Positions 1 through 11,205 of a stretch of 64,000 nt of DNA are shown in pieces. A model generated the notes under the pieces. That model saw nothing but the letters and a program-made list of their open reading frames with translations, searched no databases and was not told where the DNA came from. The translations under genes were made by a program, and so were the position numbers. Every line of letters begins with the position of its first letter. Position 1 is the first letter of the stretch. The stretch is from Vesta saturnalis (lineage: Eukaryota > Arthropoda > Insecta > Coleoptera > Lampyridae), in NCBI GenBank assembly GCA_036346205.1, contig JARFJB010001979.1, positions 329,501-393,500 on the forward strand, in the 5' to 3' direction.

Positions 1-186
1 TTAACATTAACGCAAGAGAGCATTTTATAAAGTGTACTTAATTTTTCTTTAAAACTCCTCTAATAGAAATAATTTTCAATATCAGACAAAAAGAAAATTA
101 CGTAATGGAAATCAACATTGACTACTTGTTTATCAGTTTTTCTTTCTTCTTTAACCTTCGTAAACCCAAAGGGATTGTAAAAAGTT
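1..186. other. AT-rich lead-in, no gene seen
   Basis: AT-rich sequence before the tandem array. I see no coding potential, RNA gene or terminal repeat in it. Confidence 0.5.
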
Positions 187-1833
187 GTTGAAAATGCAAC
201 TTTTCTTTTGAGTTCTGAGTAGCACCACAAGAGTTCTAATCATAACTCTTAATAAACATGGCTATCAAACCATTATTATCAGAGTTCTATCGAAATTTCG
301 TGGTCCTACGTACGTCAAAATTTTTCTGTCTATACAGGGTGTGAAAAATTGTTGAAAATGCAACTTTTCTTTTGAGTTCTGAGTAGCACTACAAGAGTTC
401 TAATAATACCTCTTAATAAACATGGCTCTCAAACCATTATTATCAGAGTTGTATCGAAATTTCGTTTTCTCTGTCAACATTTGTTCGTCAACAAGGGGCG
501 TGAAAATTGTTGAAAATGCAACTTTTCTTTTGAGTAGCACTACAAGAGTTCTAATAATAACTCTTAATAAACATGGCTCTCAAGCCATTATTATCAGAGT
601 TCTATTGAAATTTAGTTTTCCTCTGTCAACATTTGTTCGTCAATAAGGGGTTGAGAAAATTGTTGAAAATGCAACTTTTCTTTTGAGTTCTGGGTAGCAC
701 TACAAGAGTTCTAATAATACCTCTTAATAAACATGGCTCTCAAACCATTATTATCAGAGTTGTATCGAAATTTCGTTTTCCTTTATCAACGTTTGTCCAA
801 GTCAATAAGGGGCGTGAAAAATTGTTGAAAATGGAACTTTTCTTTTGAGTTCTGAGTAGCACCACAAGAGTTCTAATAATACCTCTTAATAAACATGGCT
901 CTCAAGCCATTATTATCAGAGTTGTATCGAAATTTCGTGGTCCTACGTACGTCAAAATTTTTCTGTCTATACAGGGTGTGAAAAATTGTTGAAAATGCAA
1001 CTTTTCTTTTGAGTTCTGAGTAGCACTACAAGAGTTCTAAAATACCTCTTAATAAACATGGCTCTCAAACCATTATTATCAGAGTTGTATCGAAATTTGG
1101 TTTTTCTCTGTCAACATTTGTTCGTCAACAAGGGGCGTGAAAAATTGTTGAAAATGCAACTTTTCTTTTGAGTAGCACTACAAGAGTTCTAATAATAACT
1201 CTTAATAAACATGGCTCTCAAGCCATTATTATCAGAGTTCTATTGAAATTTAGTTTTCCTCTGTCAACATTTGTTCGTCAATAAGGGGTTGAGAAAATTG
1301 TTGAAAATGCAACTTTTCTTTTGAGTTCTGAGTAGCACTACAAGAGTTCTAATAATACCTCTTAATAAACATGGCTCTCAAATCATTATTATCAGAGTTG
1401 TATCGAAATTTCGTTTTCCTCTATCAACGTTTGTCCAAGTCAATAAGGGCGTGAAAAATTGTTGAAAATGGAACTTTTCTTTTGAGTTCTGAGTAGCACC
1501 ACAAGAGTTCTAATAATACCTCTTAATAAACATTGCTCTCAAGCCATTATTATCAGAGTTGTATCGAAATTTCGTTTTCTCTGTCAACATTTGTTCGTCA
1601 ATAAGGGGTTGAGAAAATTGTTGAAAATTCAACTTTTCTTTTGAGTTTTGAGTAGCACCACAAGAGTTCTAATAATACCTCTTAATAAACGTGGCTCTCA
1701 AACCATTATTATCAGAGTTGTATCGAAATTTCGTTTTCCTCTATCAACGTTTGTCCAAGTCAATAAGGGGGTTGAGAAAAATTGGTGAAAATGCAACTTT
1801 TCTTGGGAGTTCTGAGTAGCACCACAAGAGTTC
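187..1833. repeat. Tandem array, ~160-bp unit, four-unit higher-order repeat
   Basis: The anchor GTTGAAAATGCAAC (or close variants) recurs at about 189, 351, 509, 662, 824, 988, 1148, 1300, 1461, 1620 and 1785, giving a unit of 152-165 bp and about ten copies. The spacings 158-153-162-164 are followed by 160-152-161-159. Variants recur four units apart: the short units at 509 and 1148 lack the GAGTTCTGA stretch, the GGAAC variant is at 824 and 1461, and a TACGTACGTCAAAATTTTTC variant lies near 306 and 946. This is a ~637-bp higher-order repeat. The array stops abruptly near 1833. Short open frames inside it are by-products of the unit and not genes. Confidence 0.9.
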
Positions 1834-2078
1834 TATCGATAATGATAAGGGTAAATCGATGCAATTGTGATAGTAAAGTAGCTCTCGCCAATGTTGGGTT
1901 CGCACTTCGTGAATTTGGCACCTCTGACTTTGCATCCTGATTATTTGGATTAATCTAGCAGAACTATTTCTACCACTATGATAGAACTCTAGAACTATTA
2001 GGAGTGCCGTAAGAACTCCACTAAAGTTTTGACTTTTTTCTAAATGAGGTGCTACCTTCACAGGCGTTTGGGACAGTC

Positions 2079-2882
2079 CTAATCTATGACAGGTACAAAT
2101 TTGATTAAATGTTCTTTAACTTCGTTATCATCGTCATCTATGTAGCGGATGCAAAGGGAAAACTTCTCAATTCTGCTGATGTCGACCGTTTCATCCGCTA
2201 AGATTGTATAGAAAACATCTTTTCGACTATTTTCTGTTGGATTTGAGCACCAATGACCGCTATGATCTCTTTTACATATCAGGACTGATGTACATAGCAT
2301 TTCCACCACAGGTCTCAATATATATTTTTTTTAATTCTCATCACCACCTTGAGCACGATACCGCAGAAGCGCTCTCAAGTTGCCGTCGTTTTGAAGGCTC
2401 TTGAAGTGTAAGCTTTCCATAATCCCTCTGTCCTCTGAGTGACATCTCCTGTCTACCGCAGACAATAATTGTTGATATAATAGTACTTCTATTTTCATTT
2501 ATAATTTCGCGATCATGTGATCGTAATAATTGTAAAACATGTGGTTTTTTATTCTCAGTAATATTCTTTAAGTAGTCCATCTTTGCTAGTGCGTCTTGGT
2601 GATACTTTGTACTCGACTGAAGATTTCCAAAGAATCTTTCCATCTTGTGAAGGGAGTTCAAACAAGAGTTTGAATACTTTGATGACCTCCTTTTCCAACT
2701 GATCTTTTTGTCATTATCAGAATACATACTTTGCAAAAGGCTCCTTTACACTTGTTTGAATACGCTAGCCAGTTGTATTTTTCTAGCCATTTGATTTGGA
2801 ATGTCCTTCTCTTATTCCCTATGATTAGAGGTATAAACTCAGTTAAAGCATTGGGAATCCATAGATTCCTAAATGTCTCCAT
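2079..2882 (-). pseudogene. hAT (DUF4371/TTF zinc finger) transposase remnant
   Basis: Three overlapping minus-strand frames together resemble the N-terminal half of a DUF4371-type hAT transposase, the family related to ZMYM proteins. Positions 2882-2658 carry a TTF-type zinc-finger stretch (FQIKWLEKYNW then GAFCKVC). Positions 2736-2341 carry the ICGRQEMSLRGQRD-like motif that follows it in the family, and 2318-2079 carry ADETVDIS, the start of the RNase H-like domain. The frames are shifted against each other, and the catalytic and dimerisation parts are missing. A further frame down to 1744 could not be assigned. The remnant abuts the tandem array on its left. Family membership is recognised from motifs; loss of function is evident from the breaks. 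Confidence 0.75.
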
Positions 2883-2916
2883 GATGTCTCAATCTGTATT
2901 GTCTTCCCAGTTGTAG

Positions 2917-3602
2917 AAAGTAATTGAAGTGGATTGATAAACATTATTTTATAATGAGGTATAATGATATAGATTTACTTTACTTCAGGTGAAGAGGTTA
3001 GCGATGTTGTAACTTCTAATTTGTCCAGATTGTTTTTTTCATCATGATTATTGATTGACTAAAATCAAAATATGCAATTGTTGTCATGAAGAGAATGGTG
3101 ATGAAGATAACGGTAACGATGCAGTGATTCGTTTTAGGATAGATTCTTAATATTTGTAGTAAGGTTGCTATTGATACCAATAGCGCCGTTCAATCACTTC
3201 ACAGATTATTTGATCAGTCATTTATAATCAATTATCTTACCTCATCTTGCACGCCGCATCGGAACTTGTTTCTGTACGGGTTTTCTTGAAAAAAGATAAT
3301 AGTGTAGAAGACTAGGCTGGACACTTCCTCTTTTTTCCATTTTCGGACGTTTTGGGGAAGATGTAGGTATTGGAGCCGTATTCAGTGTCGAACTGTGGAA
3401 ATGGATCCTTGAAAGTTAAATGAGAAAAAAAAACAGGAAACACGCATAATTATAAGTGCTAGTTATTGAAATATGCTCATTTCAAGGGAATCTATTTATC
3501 TTGTATGAACATGCTTATATGAGTCATTTAGATTTTTTGAAATGAAATCAAAAATGACAAAAAATAATTGACTTGCTATAAAAAACTGATAATAATGTTA
3601 TG
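2917..3602. other. No gene seen
   Basis: AT-rich DNA between the hAT remnant and the next element end. It holds only short chance frames. A small hairpin (GCTATTG/CAATAGC) lies near 3168-3185. I assign no function. Confidence 0.4.
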
Positions 3603-3661
3603 ATAACATTTAGGGCCGAATCTAATTAATTTGAGGCCTTAAGCGGATTTTATAACGAGGC

Positions 3662-5410
3662 CTAATGCAAATAATTACATAATGTTGTGGTGACAAAATC
3701 ACAAAATAAATTTTATTATAAACAAAAGTTAACGCTACATCACTTACAGACTAGAAAGTAATTCATTTCATTACATAAATTATAAACGTGTAAATACAAA
3801 AATAATTCTGTACTTCGGAGTATAGACCACTATATAGAACATTTTCCTAATTTTACAGGAGAGCAGTTCTTGTTTTGATTTTTAAAACATTTTATTTCCT
3901 TAAACGCTTATATTGTATTCACTATATTCCTTTAACAAGTCCACATGGTTGTTGTATAACTTTGAATAATAGTTGCTTTGGTTATCTTTTAATAGTAACT
4001 TAATTAAGTATAGTTTATTAAGTAAAGTAATATTGGTAAAAAATGGACAAAATGTATACTTCCGAAGTACTATAAAAAGTAATATAAAAATTAATGTTAG
4101 AAACAAACAAAAGTTAAATAGGTATTTGAGTTAAGAAGATCCTCCATAACAGAAATTATAATTGGGTTATTGAAAAAAAAATGTATCCATTGTTTTCTAT
4201 GTATTTAAAACTTTACCATAAATTATATTAATAGTCGATGCAAAAAACTCTTAAAAAACATTTGTTTGACTTATTATAAGCAATTTAAAATTGATAAAAT
4301 TTTAAAAGAATCACGCGACTACAAACGCGCCACGATCGGTCGGCATGTTGGTGACGTCATAGTGTTAAATTAATTCTCAATAGTACAGTGTCAACGGCTT
4401 CTACATGTAAATTGTCTCAAAATATCCGAAATTTAGTGCAAACAAAAATATTTATAATAGCTTGTTTAGCCATGTGTGATAAAGTTTAGGGTTAGGTTGA
4501 CAGCTAAACTTGTGCGGTAATACATCAACTTTAATTTTTGCTCTACTTCCCATTGTAGTATAGTAAATATAATTCTCCATGCCATCTTTCAGCTAAAAAA
4601 AACATCAAATCATGAGAGTTATTTAAATGACATTATAACAACGGAAGAACCACCATTATATACACTTTCGTTTAGTGCATAAGCTAGCGCGTAATTAAAA
4701 TATAAAATACTAAATTAAACCGAAACCATTCAATAATCTTGTACAAAATTATTATTTAATCGTATTAAATTATTCATAGAAATTTTTATGATTCTATGAA
4801 TTTTAAAAGTTATGATTCTGGAGTTTAGTTAAAAAATTTTATGATCCAATTCTATTTATTCAATTTATACGTTTACATAAATAAGTATTAATTTCTATAT
4901 TATTATAAAAGCACGATAACCTTTAAGGTTTGACATTTTTGATATATTTATCAATATATTGACGCTAATAACAAGATTTAATTGATTAAAAGTCAAAACA
5001 CTGTATCAGCTGTATGCTACGATGAGTAAAAATAAACATTCCGGTACTGGATTCAAAAATGTATTTTTAATGCAACTTTTGAATTAGAGCGAAAAAAAAA
5101 ACTAAAAATAGTTTTGTTATAAAACGTATAGAATATGATCTTTCCATTTATTTTTTTTTTTTAAAACCCCAATTATTTATAAGAACTATAGCTACATACA
5201 AAATTTAAGGAATTACTTCTAACATCATTTAATTTTTCTTGCTTTTATAGCAGCAAATTCATCAATATTTTTTTCTAAAATGGCTCAAGAATTCCTACTT
5301 TCTCGGAGCAAAATACACAATACAATATATTATTACACATATGGAACGTTTATTATAACTATTTGTGCATATTTATAGTTATGTTGCAGTTTGTACAATT
5401 ATTAAACATA
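3662..5410. other. No gene seen (3' non-coding part of the old hAT)
   Basis: Very AT-rich, with no supported coding region. One minus-strand frame at 3900-4106 has no recognisable motif. A GC-richer patch near 4310-4390 contains a TGACGTCA palindrome. By position this is the 3' non-coding part of the hAT ending at 3611. Confidence 0.4.
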
Positions 5411-5414
5411 CCTT

Positions 5415-5578
5415 GAACTCTACCTGAAAAGTCATTCTGTTTGTCACTTCCCCCTCAAAATTACCTGAATAGTCAGCGACGTTACTGCTGTTTTCTTCTT
5501 CGGCAATAATACTAATAGTATTACCATATTTCTGTTTGTCACTTCCCCCACTCTATATTTTATCTGCTAGGTCTTCTT
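5415..5578 (-). pseudogene. Crypton recombinase, C-terminal tail
   Basis: Read on the minus strand from the TA next to the mariner, the frame gives KEDLADKI, then a TAG stop, then a further open stretch rich in polar residues (ISIIAEEENSSNVADYSGNF). Placed after the EGYIEDFF block across the mariner insertion, it fits the C-terminal tail of insect Crypton-like proteins. A 19-bp direct repeat (near 5434 and 5529) lies within it. Confidence 0.55.
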
Positions 5579-5580
5579 TA

Positions 5581-6722
5581 CGAGGGTTGCTATTTATGTA
5601 TAGAGAATAGAAAGAATAAACAAATGAATTTGATGAAAAATATTTTTATTGCTTTTCGAAATAATCGCCTTTAAGATCTATACACTTTTGCATGCGATTG
5701 AACCATTCTTCAAAGCACTTTGTCCAGTCAGAAGGTGGTAGCTCTAAAACATGCGTTTTGAAGGCCTCAACTGCTTCTTCGGGCGATGAAAATCGTTGCC
5801 TACGCAGTTTATCTTTAATTAGTGGGAACCAGAAGAAGTCATTGGGTGCCAAGTCGGGGCTGTAAGGCGGATGACCCATCAATTCAATCTTTTCTGTGCC
5901 CAAATACTCGTTTGTTGCATGTGATGTGTGTGAGCTGGCATTGTCGTGATGCAAAATAATTCGTCGTTTTGGGTTCGTTTCTCTCAATTTACCGAAAACT
6001 TCAGGCAAACAAATGGTCGTATACCACGCTGAATTAACAGTCTTTTGATTTTCGAGAGCCACAGTTACCACAGGACTGGTTTTCGTGAAGAAAAACGCCA
6101 CCATTTGCTTCTTAACGCTTCGAGAACGAACAACTTTTGTAGGCTTTGCTTCACATTGAAACACCCAAACTGTGGACTGGCCTTTTCTTTCTGGCTCATA
6201 CGCATAAATCCACGACTCGTCACCTGTGACGATGTTGTATACCGCTTTGGATGCAGTTGTATTTTGAAATCATTTTACGGCACCAATCGACACGAGCATT
6301 TTTTGAGCATCTGTCAACAAATGTGGAATCCAATGTGCACACAGCTTCCGAACACACAAATGTTCGTGCAAAATCTTAAGTATGCTGGTCATACTAATGC
6401 TTAAACATCTCTCGATTTCGTAATATGTCACATGACGATCTTCTTCAATTAGTTTTCGCACAGCATCGATATTTTCCGGCACAACGACTGATTTTGGACG
6501 ACCTTCTTTAACTTCATCCGTGAGCGAACTACGTCCACGTTTGAATTCAGTATACCAGCGATATACAGTGGCTGTGGATGGCGTTTCATCGCCAAAAGTT
6601 GAATTCAGTTGATTAATGCATTGTTCTTGAGTTAGACCGCGTCGTGTAAACAACACAAATAGTTCTCGCACGACAAAACGTTCTGAGTACGTATAACCTC
6701 AAAAATGTCATAGTATCCCTCG
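5581..6722 (-). mobile_element. mariner transposon (DD34D)
   Basis: A compact mariner of 1142 bp. The ends are short inverted repeats beginning CGAGGG (left CGAGGGTTGCTATTTATG, right inverted CGAGGGATACTATGAC), flanked by TA at 5579-5580 and 6723-6724. It carries one minus-strand transposase gene and sits inside the Crypton recombinase frame, whose protein continues on both sides. One frameshift is the main visible lesion. Confidence 0.85.
5646..6690 (-). pseudogene. mariner transposase, one frameshift
   Basis: Encodes the Tc1/mariner DDE/D transposase that cuts and joins the element ends in the nucleus. The N-terminal half (6671-6270) holds the paired helix-turn-helix region (TVYRWYTEFKRGR, then EGRPKS). 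The first catalytic Asp lies in VTGDESWIYAYE (near 6225), the second in HHDNASSHT and the third in SPDLAPNDFF, with 34 residues between the last two: the DD34D signature of true mariners. The C-terminus ends at 5646 in a family-typical RMQKCIDLKGDYFEKQ. The two halves are in different frames, with the break around 6165-6270, so the copy is probably inactive although all three acidic residues survive. Confidence 0.9.
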
Positions 6723-6724
6723 TA

Positions 6725-6867
6725 TTTGTAAAAAAATCCTCTATATATCCTTCGGCAACTGTTGAGGATTTCCATCCCCCATGCCTCTTTAAAGCAATTA
6801 AATCTGCCCCAGTATTAACCAAAATTGTCGCAGAGGACCGACTGAAACAGTGTCCTGTGTATTCATG
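6725..6867 (-). pseudogene. Crypton recombinase, active-site block
   Basis: The minus-strand frame reads HEYTGHCFSRSSATILV, then GADLIALKRHGGWKSSTVAE and GYIEDFF. This is the H-x-x-R and H/K...Tyr region of a Crypton tyrosine recombinase, with Tyr in EGYIED as the likely nucleophile. It is bounded on one side by the mariner at 6722 and on the other by the TA of the element starting at 6870. Confidence 0.85.
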
Positions 6868-6869
6868 TA

Positions 6870-9124
6870 CAGGGTGGTTCATTTTCGATGTTTTCTTATG
6901 GGAAGTACCCTTTCTATTACAGATAGACAAAAAGTAATATGGGGTCCTTGTACTCGATTTTGGAGTTAATTATGATCCAATAGTCATAATCAAGATATCT
7001 CTGACCTTTATTGCGCAATTGAAAAAATAGCGATTTTGAAAAACTTAAATAACTTTTTTATTTCTAAATATGTCGACAAACTGTAAAGACATTCTTAAGT
7101 AGAATCCGTTAGTGCATTTACATTTTTAATACCTCCTTAATTAAAAAAAAAATATGACAAAGTTGTATTTTTCTATATGGAAACCATAGTTGGCTATGAC
7201 ATTTTTAAATGACATTTTTTTGTGCTTTTTAAAAATATATAACACCTCTATGCTATTTTAACAATTAATTGATTTTTAAAGTTTTTCTTAATTGGTATAT
7301 TTATTAAGGAAAGCAGTTGGCTTAGAGAACCAGATCTGAAATTGAATGAGGATATTCTACTCAAAAAAGAAATTTCACTTCCAGTGTAATATTTTAGAGA
7401 CATTTTGTAATTCAAATAAGTTTAATTGTAATGTTGTTCTTGTGGAATGGTAACAAATTATAAAATCTAAAGATTGAATATAAAATTATCAAAAAACCTC
7501 AAATGCAAATTGAAATGAAATGAAAATACACAATATAACATCATCAGAAATTATGAAAAGCTAACAGCAAATCAGTTTTTATACGTATGTAAACATCCAA
7601 TTGTATAAACGAACAAAAATATGAACACAAAATATCAATATAAAAACACTAAAACTACAAATATTTTTATGTCCGCTCTCCTTTTGAATACAGACTTCGC
7701 ATCGTCTTCTAATTGAATTTATAGAGTTATATATAGATAATGGTGTTAATTCTGTAAAAGCCACACGAACGCTTTCTTTTAACTCATTCACCGTATTATT
7801 AGTTCTTTTGTATATAATGAGGCGAATGATCGGGTGAACGAGCAGGCCACATAATTGGTGCTATCGTTCCCATCCAGCTATTAGGAAAACGTAAATTTAA
7901 GTAGTCACTAACTACACGGGAATTATGTGCGGTCGCTCCGTCTTGCAGAAATATGACATTGCAATTTTGTGCTAAAGGAAGACTCTCTAGAAATCCCTCC
8001 AAATGAATTCGTAGAATATCGAGATATTTCATTGAGTTTTATGTTCCTTAATACATGTCACAATAAAAACGTCCGTTTTTAATGCAGCACCACATGTTTA
8101 TTCCAAATTTCCCTTGCCTCCTGCGGACAATACTGACATGAGCGTTAGTATCTGCCCAGTAAGGTAAATGGTGATTATTAAAAATACCATCACTACTGAT
8201 ATGCGCCTCGTCTGACCATGCCATAGAGTTTGAAAAAAAGGATTTTGCTTCGAGGCACGCCTAGATTAACCATTTGTCTAGATGAAGTTGTTGGTCCTAA
8301 GACGACCATTAAATTTTCTTAAGAATTTCGTTTAAAATAAGTTTTCGGCCTGGGGTTTTTAAAAGAACTGAATACAATTAAATTTTTCTGTAACCTAAAA
8401 TTAATTAAGATATTATTTTGAGCTAGCGAAAATTTTAATTTCTATTAACTATACCGTTCAAAAATATTTTATTTGGTAGCTGCCTTTCAGGAAAATTTTG
8501 TAAATATAATTCCTCTGCCATATTCTTATCACCTTCGGATAATATTAAACATGCAAAAATTTTCTGAATTTGTATAATTAGGCATGTTAATACTTAAATT
8601 CCAAGATCACTTTGTTGCACACTTCCAATTTTTAATTTATTATTTGACATAGGTATCATTTGTTTTTACTTAAATAATTCTCAGCCTCCTGTAAATAAGA
8701 AAAACTTAAAAAATCAATTAATTATCAAAATAGCATAGAAGTGTTATATATTTTTGAAAAGCACAAAGAAACTGTCCTTTAAAAATGTCATAGCCAACTA
8801 TGGTTTCTATATCAAAAAATGCAACTTTATGTCATATATTTTTAAATTAAGGAGGTATTAAAAATGTGAATGCACTAACGGATTCTACTTAAAAAAGTGC
8901 CTTAAGAATGTTTTTACAGTTTGTCGATACATTTAGAAATAAAAAAGTTATTCAAGTTTTTCAAAATCGTCATTTTTTCAATTTTGGCTAATTGCGCAAT
9001 AACGGTCAGAGATATCTTGATTATGACTATTGGATCTTAATTAACACCAAAATCGAGCACAAGGACCCCATATTTGTCTATCTGTAATAGAAAGGGTACT
9101 TCCCATAAGAAAACATCGAAAATG
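6870..9124 (-). mobile_element. Long-TIR mariner-like element (~420-bp inverted arms)
   Basis: The left arm, about 6870-7290, is mirrored by the right arm, about 8690-9124. Both contain, in opposite orientation, the phrases TTTTCTTATGGGAAGTACCC, CCATAGTTGGCTATGACA and AATAGCATAGA. The left end begins CAGGGTGGTTC after a TA; the right end has lost about 10 bp of the tip before its TA (9125-9126). A minus-strand transposase remnant lies at 7579-8240, and 8250-8690 has no clear coding. The element interrupts the Crypton frame. Confidence 0.8.
7579..8240 (-). pseudogene. Mariner-like (IS630 superfamily) transposase remnant
   Basis: The frame entering at 8240 gives a first-Asp block (WSDEAHISSDGIFNN) and the following PYWADTNAH. 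After a frame break near 8040, 8032-7799 gives the second-Asp block (FLQDGATAHNS) and WPARSPDHSP. The expected third-Asp block (PLDFFLWG in relatives) is missing, as if a short deletion joined SPDHSP to the C-terminal ELKESVRVAFTEL region (7791-7579). The N-terminal DNA-binding half is absent. It is a dead copy, similar in layout to the transposases at 10203-11190 and 61895-63010 but clearly a different family. Confidence 0.75.
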
Positions 9125-9126
9125 TA

Positions 9127-9487
9127 CTGTACATATGGCAAATTTAAAAATTTTGCTATAATTTGAGACATTTTGTCAAACTGATGTATTCCCACCTTTC
9201 CCATTTGAATATTTAAAGAAAAAGCTGCAACTTTCAAAATTTTCTGAACGACATGCAACATATTTTCTATACAATGGCATATAAGTTTCGTTTATCTCAA
9301 ATGTTCTAGGTTTGTTCGTTTTATTATTGGGCATTTTAATCAAAAGCTTAGATCCAAAACTTCTATCATTCAAATTGATATAGTTCACGGCGACATGCAC
9401 CGGCAACATCAAATATTAAAGCAACCTAAAAAGTAAACACTACAAAATATCTAGGTAATTTTAAAATTCTTACATTCTAAACGTACC
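9127..9487 (-). pseudogene. Crypton recombinase, middle block with a short intron
   Basis: On the minus strand, a short exon end (YLMNK) is followed by GTACGT and, 61 bp on, by a TTTTTAG acceptor; then VALIFDVAGACRREL, the start of the catalytic domain with its conserved Arg. After a stop, another frame gives NNKTNKPRTFEINE, YVACRSENFESCSFFFKY and, after one more shift, MSQIIAKFLNLPYVQ. The order is that of a Crypton catalytic domain. The block ends at the TA of the element 6870-9124. Confidence 0.75.
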
Positions 9488-10202
9488 TTATTCATTAAGT
9501 ATATAAAGGGTGGATACTCTAAGTGGAATAAATTCTGTAACTCAAAGGAGTGAAGCCCGGGTGAAAAATCATGATAGGCATTCTTTATATTTGTTTCCAG
9601 GCCTCAATCTGGGGGTTACAGTTTCTCCACATATTGACCCCCGGGGCTGAAGCCACCCCTAACTTTTTTTTCAAATGTAAGGGTAGGTCAAGTGATACAC
9701 CGTGTGAAAGCTTGTATTAAGAGGAATACAACACAGTATTTTTTTTCTTGGGCATTTGAAAAATAAAGTGAAAAAACCTAGGCGAACAGCTTTCTCTGGC
9801 TCAATGATATTTAATTTTTTGAAAATTGAAATGTCGGTAGGTAGAAATGTACCGTAGTGATAACATGCATTTATTATAAGGACAAAATCTTTATCTTCTG
9901 TGTTTCTTACACTCACTAAATGCTTTTTAATTTCGACAATGCTTGAATGGTCGGTAGATAAAAATATGCCGTATTGATAATGTGCATTTATTATCTCAGC
10001 AAGCGAGGTCTTATCGTTGATGAAAAACGATTTTAACTTCTGTGTTTTAGTCTTGATTTTAGTTACCTGGTTGATTTGTTAGCGTCCACATTAGTAAATT
10101 ACAATATTGTCTGTTCCTTGTGTTTTTCTTTGCTCGTTTATTTAAGTTGATAATTCCTCTAGTGTATTTTTCACATCTTCACATCGTAGTAAATTATTTA
10201 GC

Positions 10203-11190
10203 ATGGCTTATTTAACGGAAGCCCTTCGCATTGAGATATTAATGATGATCGGGTATGGTGACTGAAGTGACACTCAAGCTGAGATAGCTGAACTTTTTCA
10301 AGTAAATCATCCCGATTTACCGCGGCTTTTTCAAAGCACAATTAGCAAAATAGAAAGGCGCTATCGATAATTGTGACATGTCAGGAATCTGACAAGACAG
10401 AAGAGAGGCAGTTGACGAAAATACAAAGCTGAACGTTTTGTTGGCTATTCAAGAAAACCCCATCATTTCGACCCTTGCAAGATGCAAATGCTACAAGAAT
10501 TGACTGATGAAGATCTAGACCGACGAATTGAGTTTTATGAAGGAATGATGGACTTTATTGACCGTGGCCACTTACAGTTGGAATGGATTCTCTTTTGGGA
10601 TGAATGTACTTTCTCTTTGCATAGTGAAGTGAATCATTACAATTGCCGTTATTGGTCTGACCACAACCCCCATTGGATGCGGGAAACTCACGCAATATCC
10701 ACAAAAATTAAACGTATGGGCTGGGATTATTGGAGATCGAGTGGTGGCAATTTTTTCTGAATGGTAATCTTCGTGGGCAGTTATATCTTTCTATACTCAC
10801 GGATGACCTGCTCCCAAATTTAAGGGGTCTATTTCCAAATAACAATCCAAAAGACTTGAATGAGAGAATTTGGTTTCAGCAAGAGGGCGCTCCACCGCAC
10901 TATGCATTACCTGTACGGAACTATTTCAATCAAATGTTTCCAAGTAGGTAGAGTGTACTTGAATGGCCACCACGATCCCCGGATCTTAATCTCTTTGACT
11001 TTTTTTATGGAGATATTTGAAGAGTAAGGTTTATGCTACATTACCAACCGACATTCAGGATCTGAGGGACAGAATTACTGCAGCAATCAGAAATATTCCA
11101 CAAGACATGTTTCAAAACGTGAGAAATGGATTTTATCACCGATTGGGTCTTTGTCAAGAAACAAATGGACACCATTTTGAACATCTTTAA
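10203..11190 (+). pseudogene. Mariner-like transposase remnant
   Basis: Starts with ATG at 10203 (MAYLTEALRIEILMMIGYGD, then a stop) and runs through an N-terminal helix-turn-helix remnant with shifts. A deletion joins it to KMQMLQELTDED near 10480. The first-Asp block is intact (LFWDECTFSLHSE); the second block reads FQQEGAPPHY, where relatives have Asp, so a catalytic Asp to Glu change is visible. After a stop near 10951 the third block PRSPDLNLFDFF and the C-terminal NGHHFEHL region (to 11190) are recognisable. Frames change at about 10745 and 10950. The copy is inactive. Confidence 0.8.
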
Positions 11191-11205
11191 AGCTATGAGT
11201 GTACC

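Noticed and set aside
422..646. Open frame within the leading tandem array
   Set aside because: It spans repeat units and repeats with them; no codon-level conservation or domain.
1744..2061. Minus-strand frame possibly continuing the hAT remnant at 2079-2882
   Set aside because: No transposase motif could be recognised, and its left end runs into the tandem array.
6613..6930. A single protein joining the Crypton block to mariner sequence
   Set aside because: The frame crosses the mariner end at 6722 and the TA at 6868; it is a chance read-through over two element borders.
9037..9261. Frame crossing the right end of the element 6870-9124
   Set aside because: Only its first part is Crypton coding; the rest is translated TIR.
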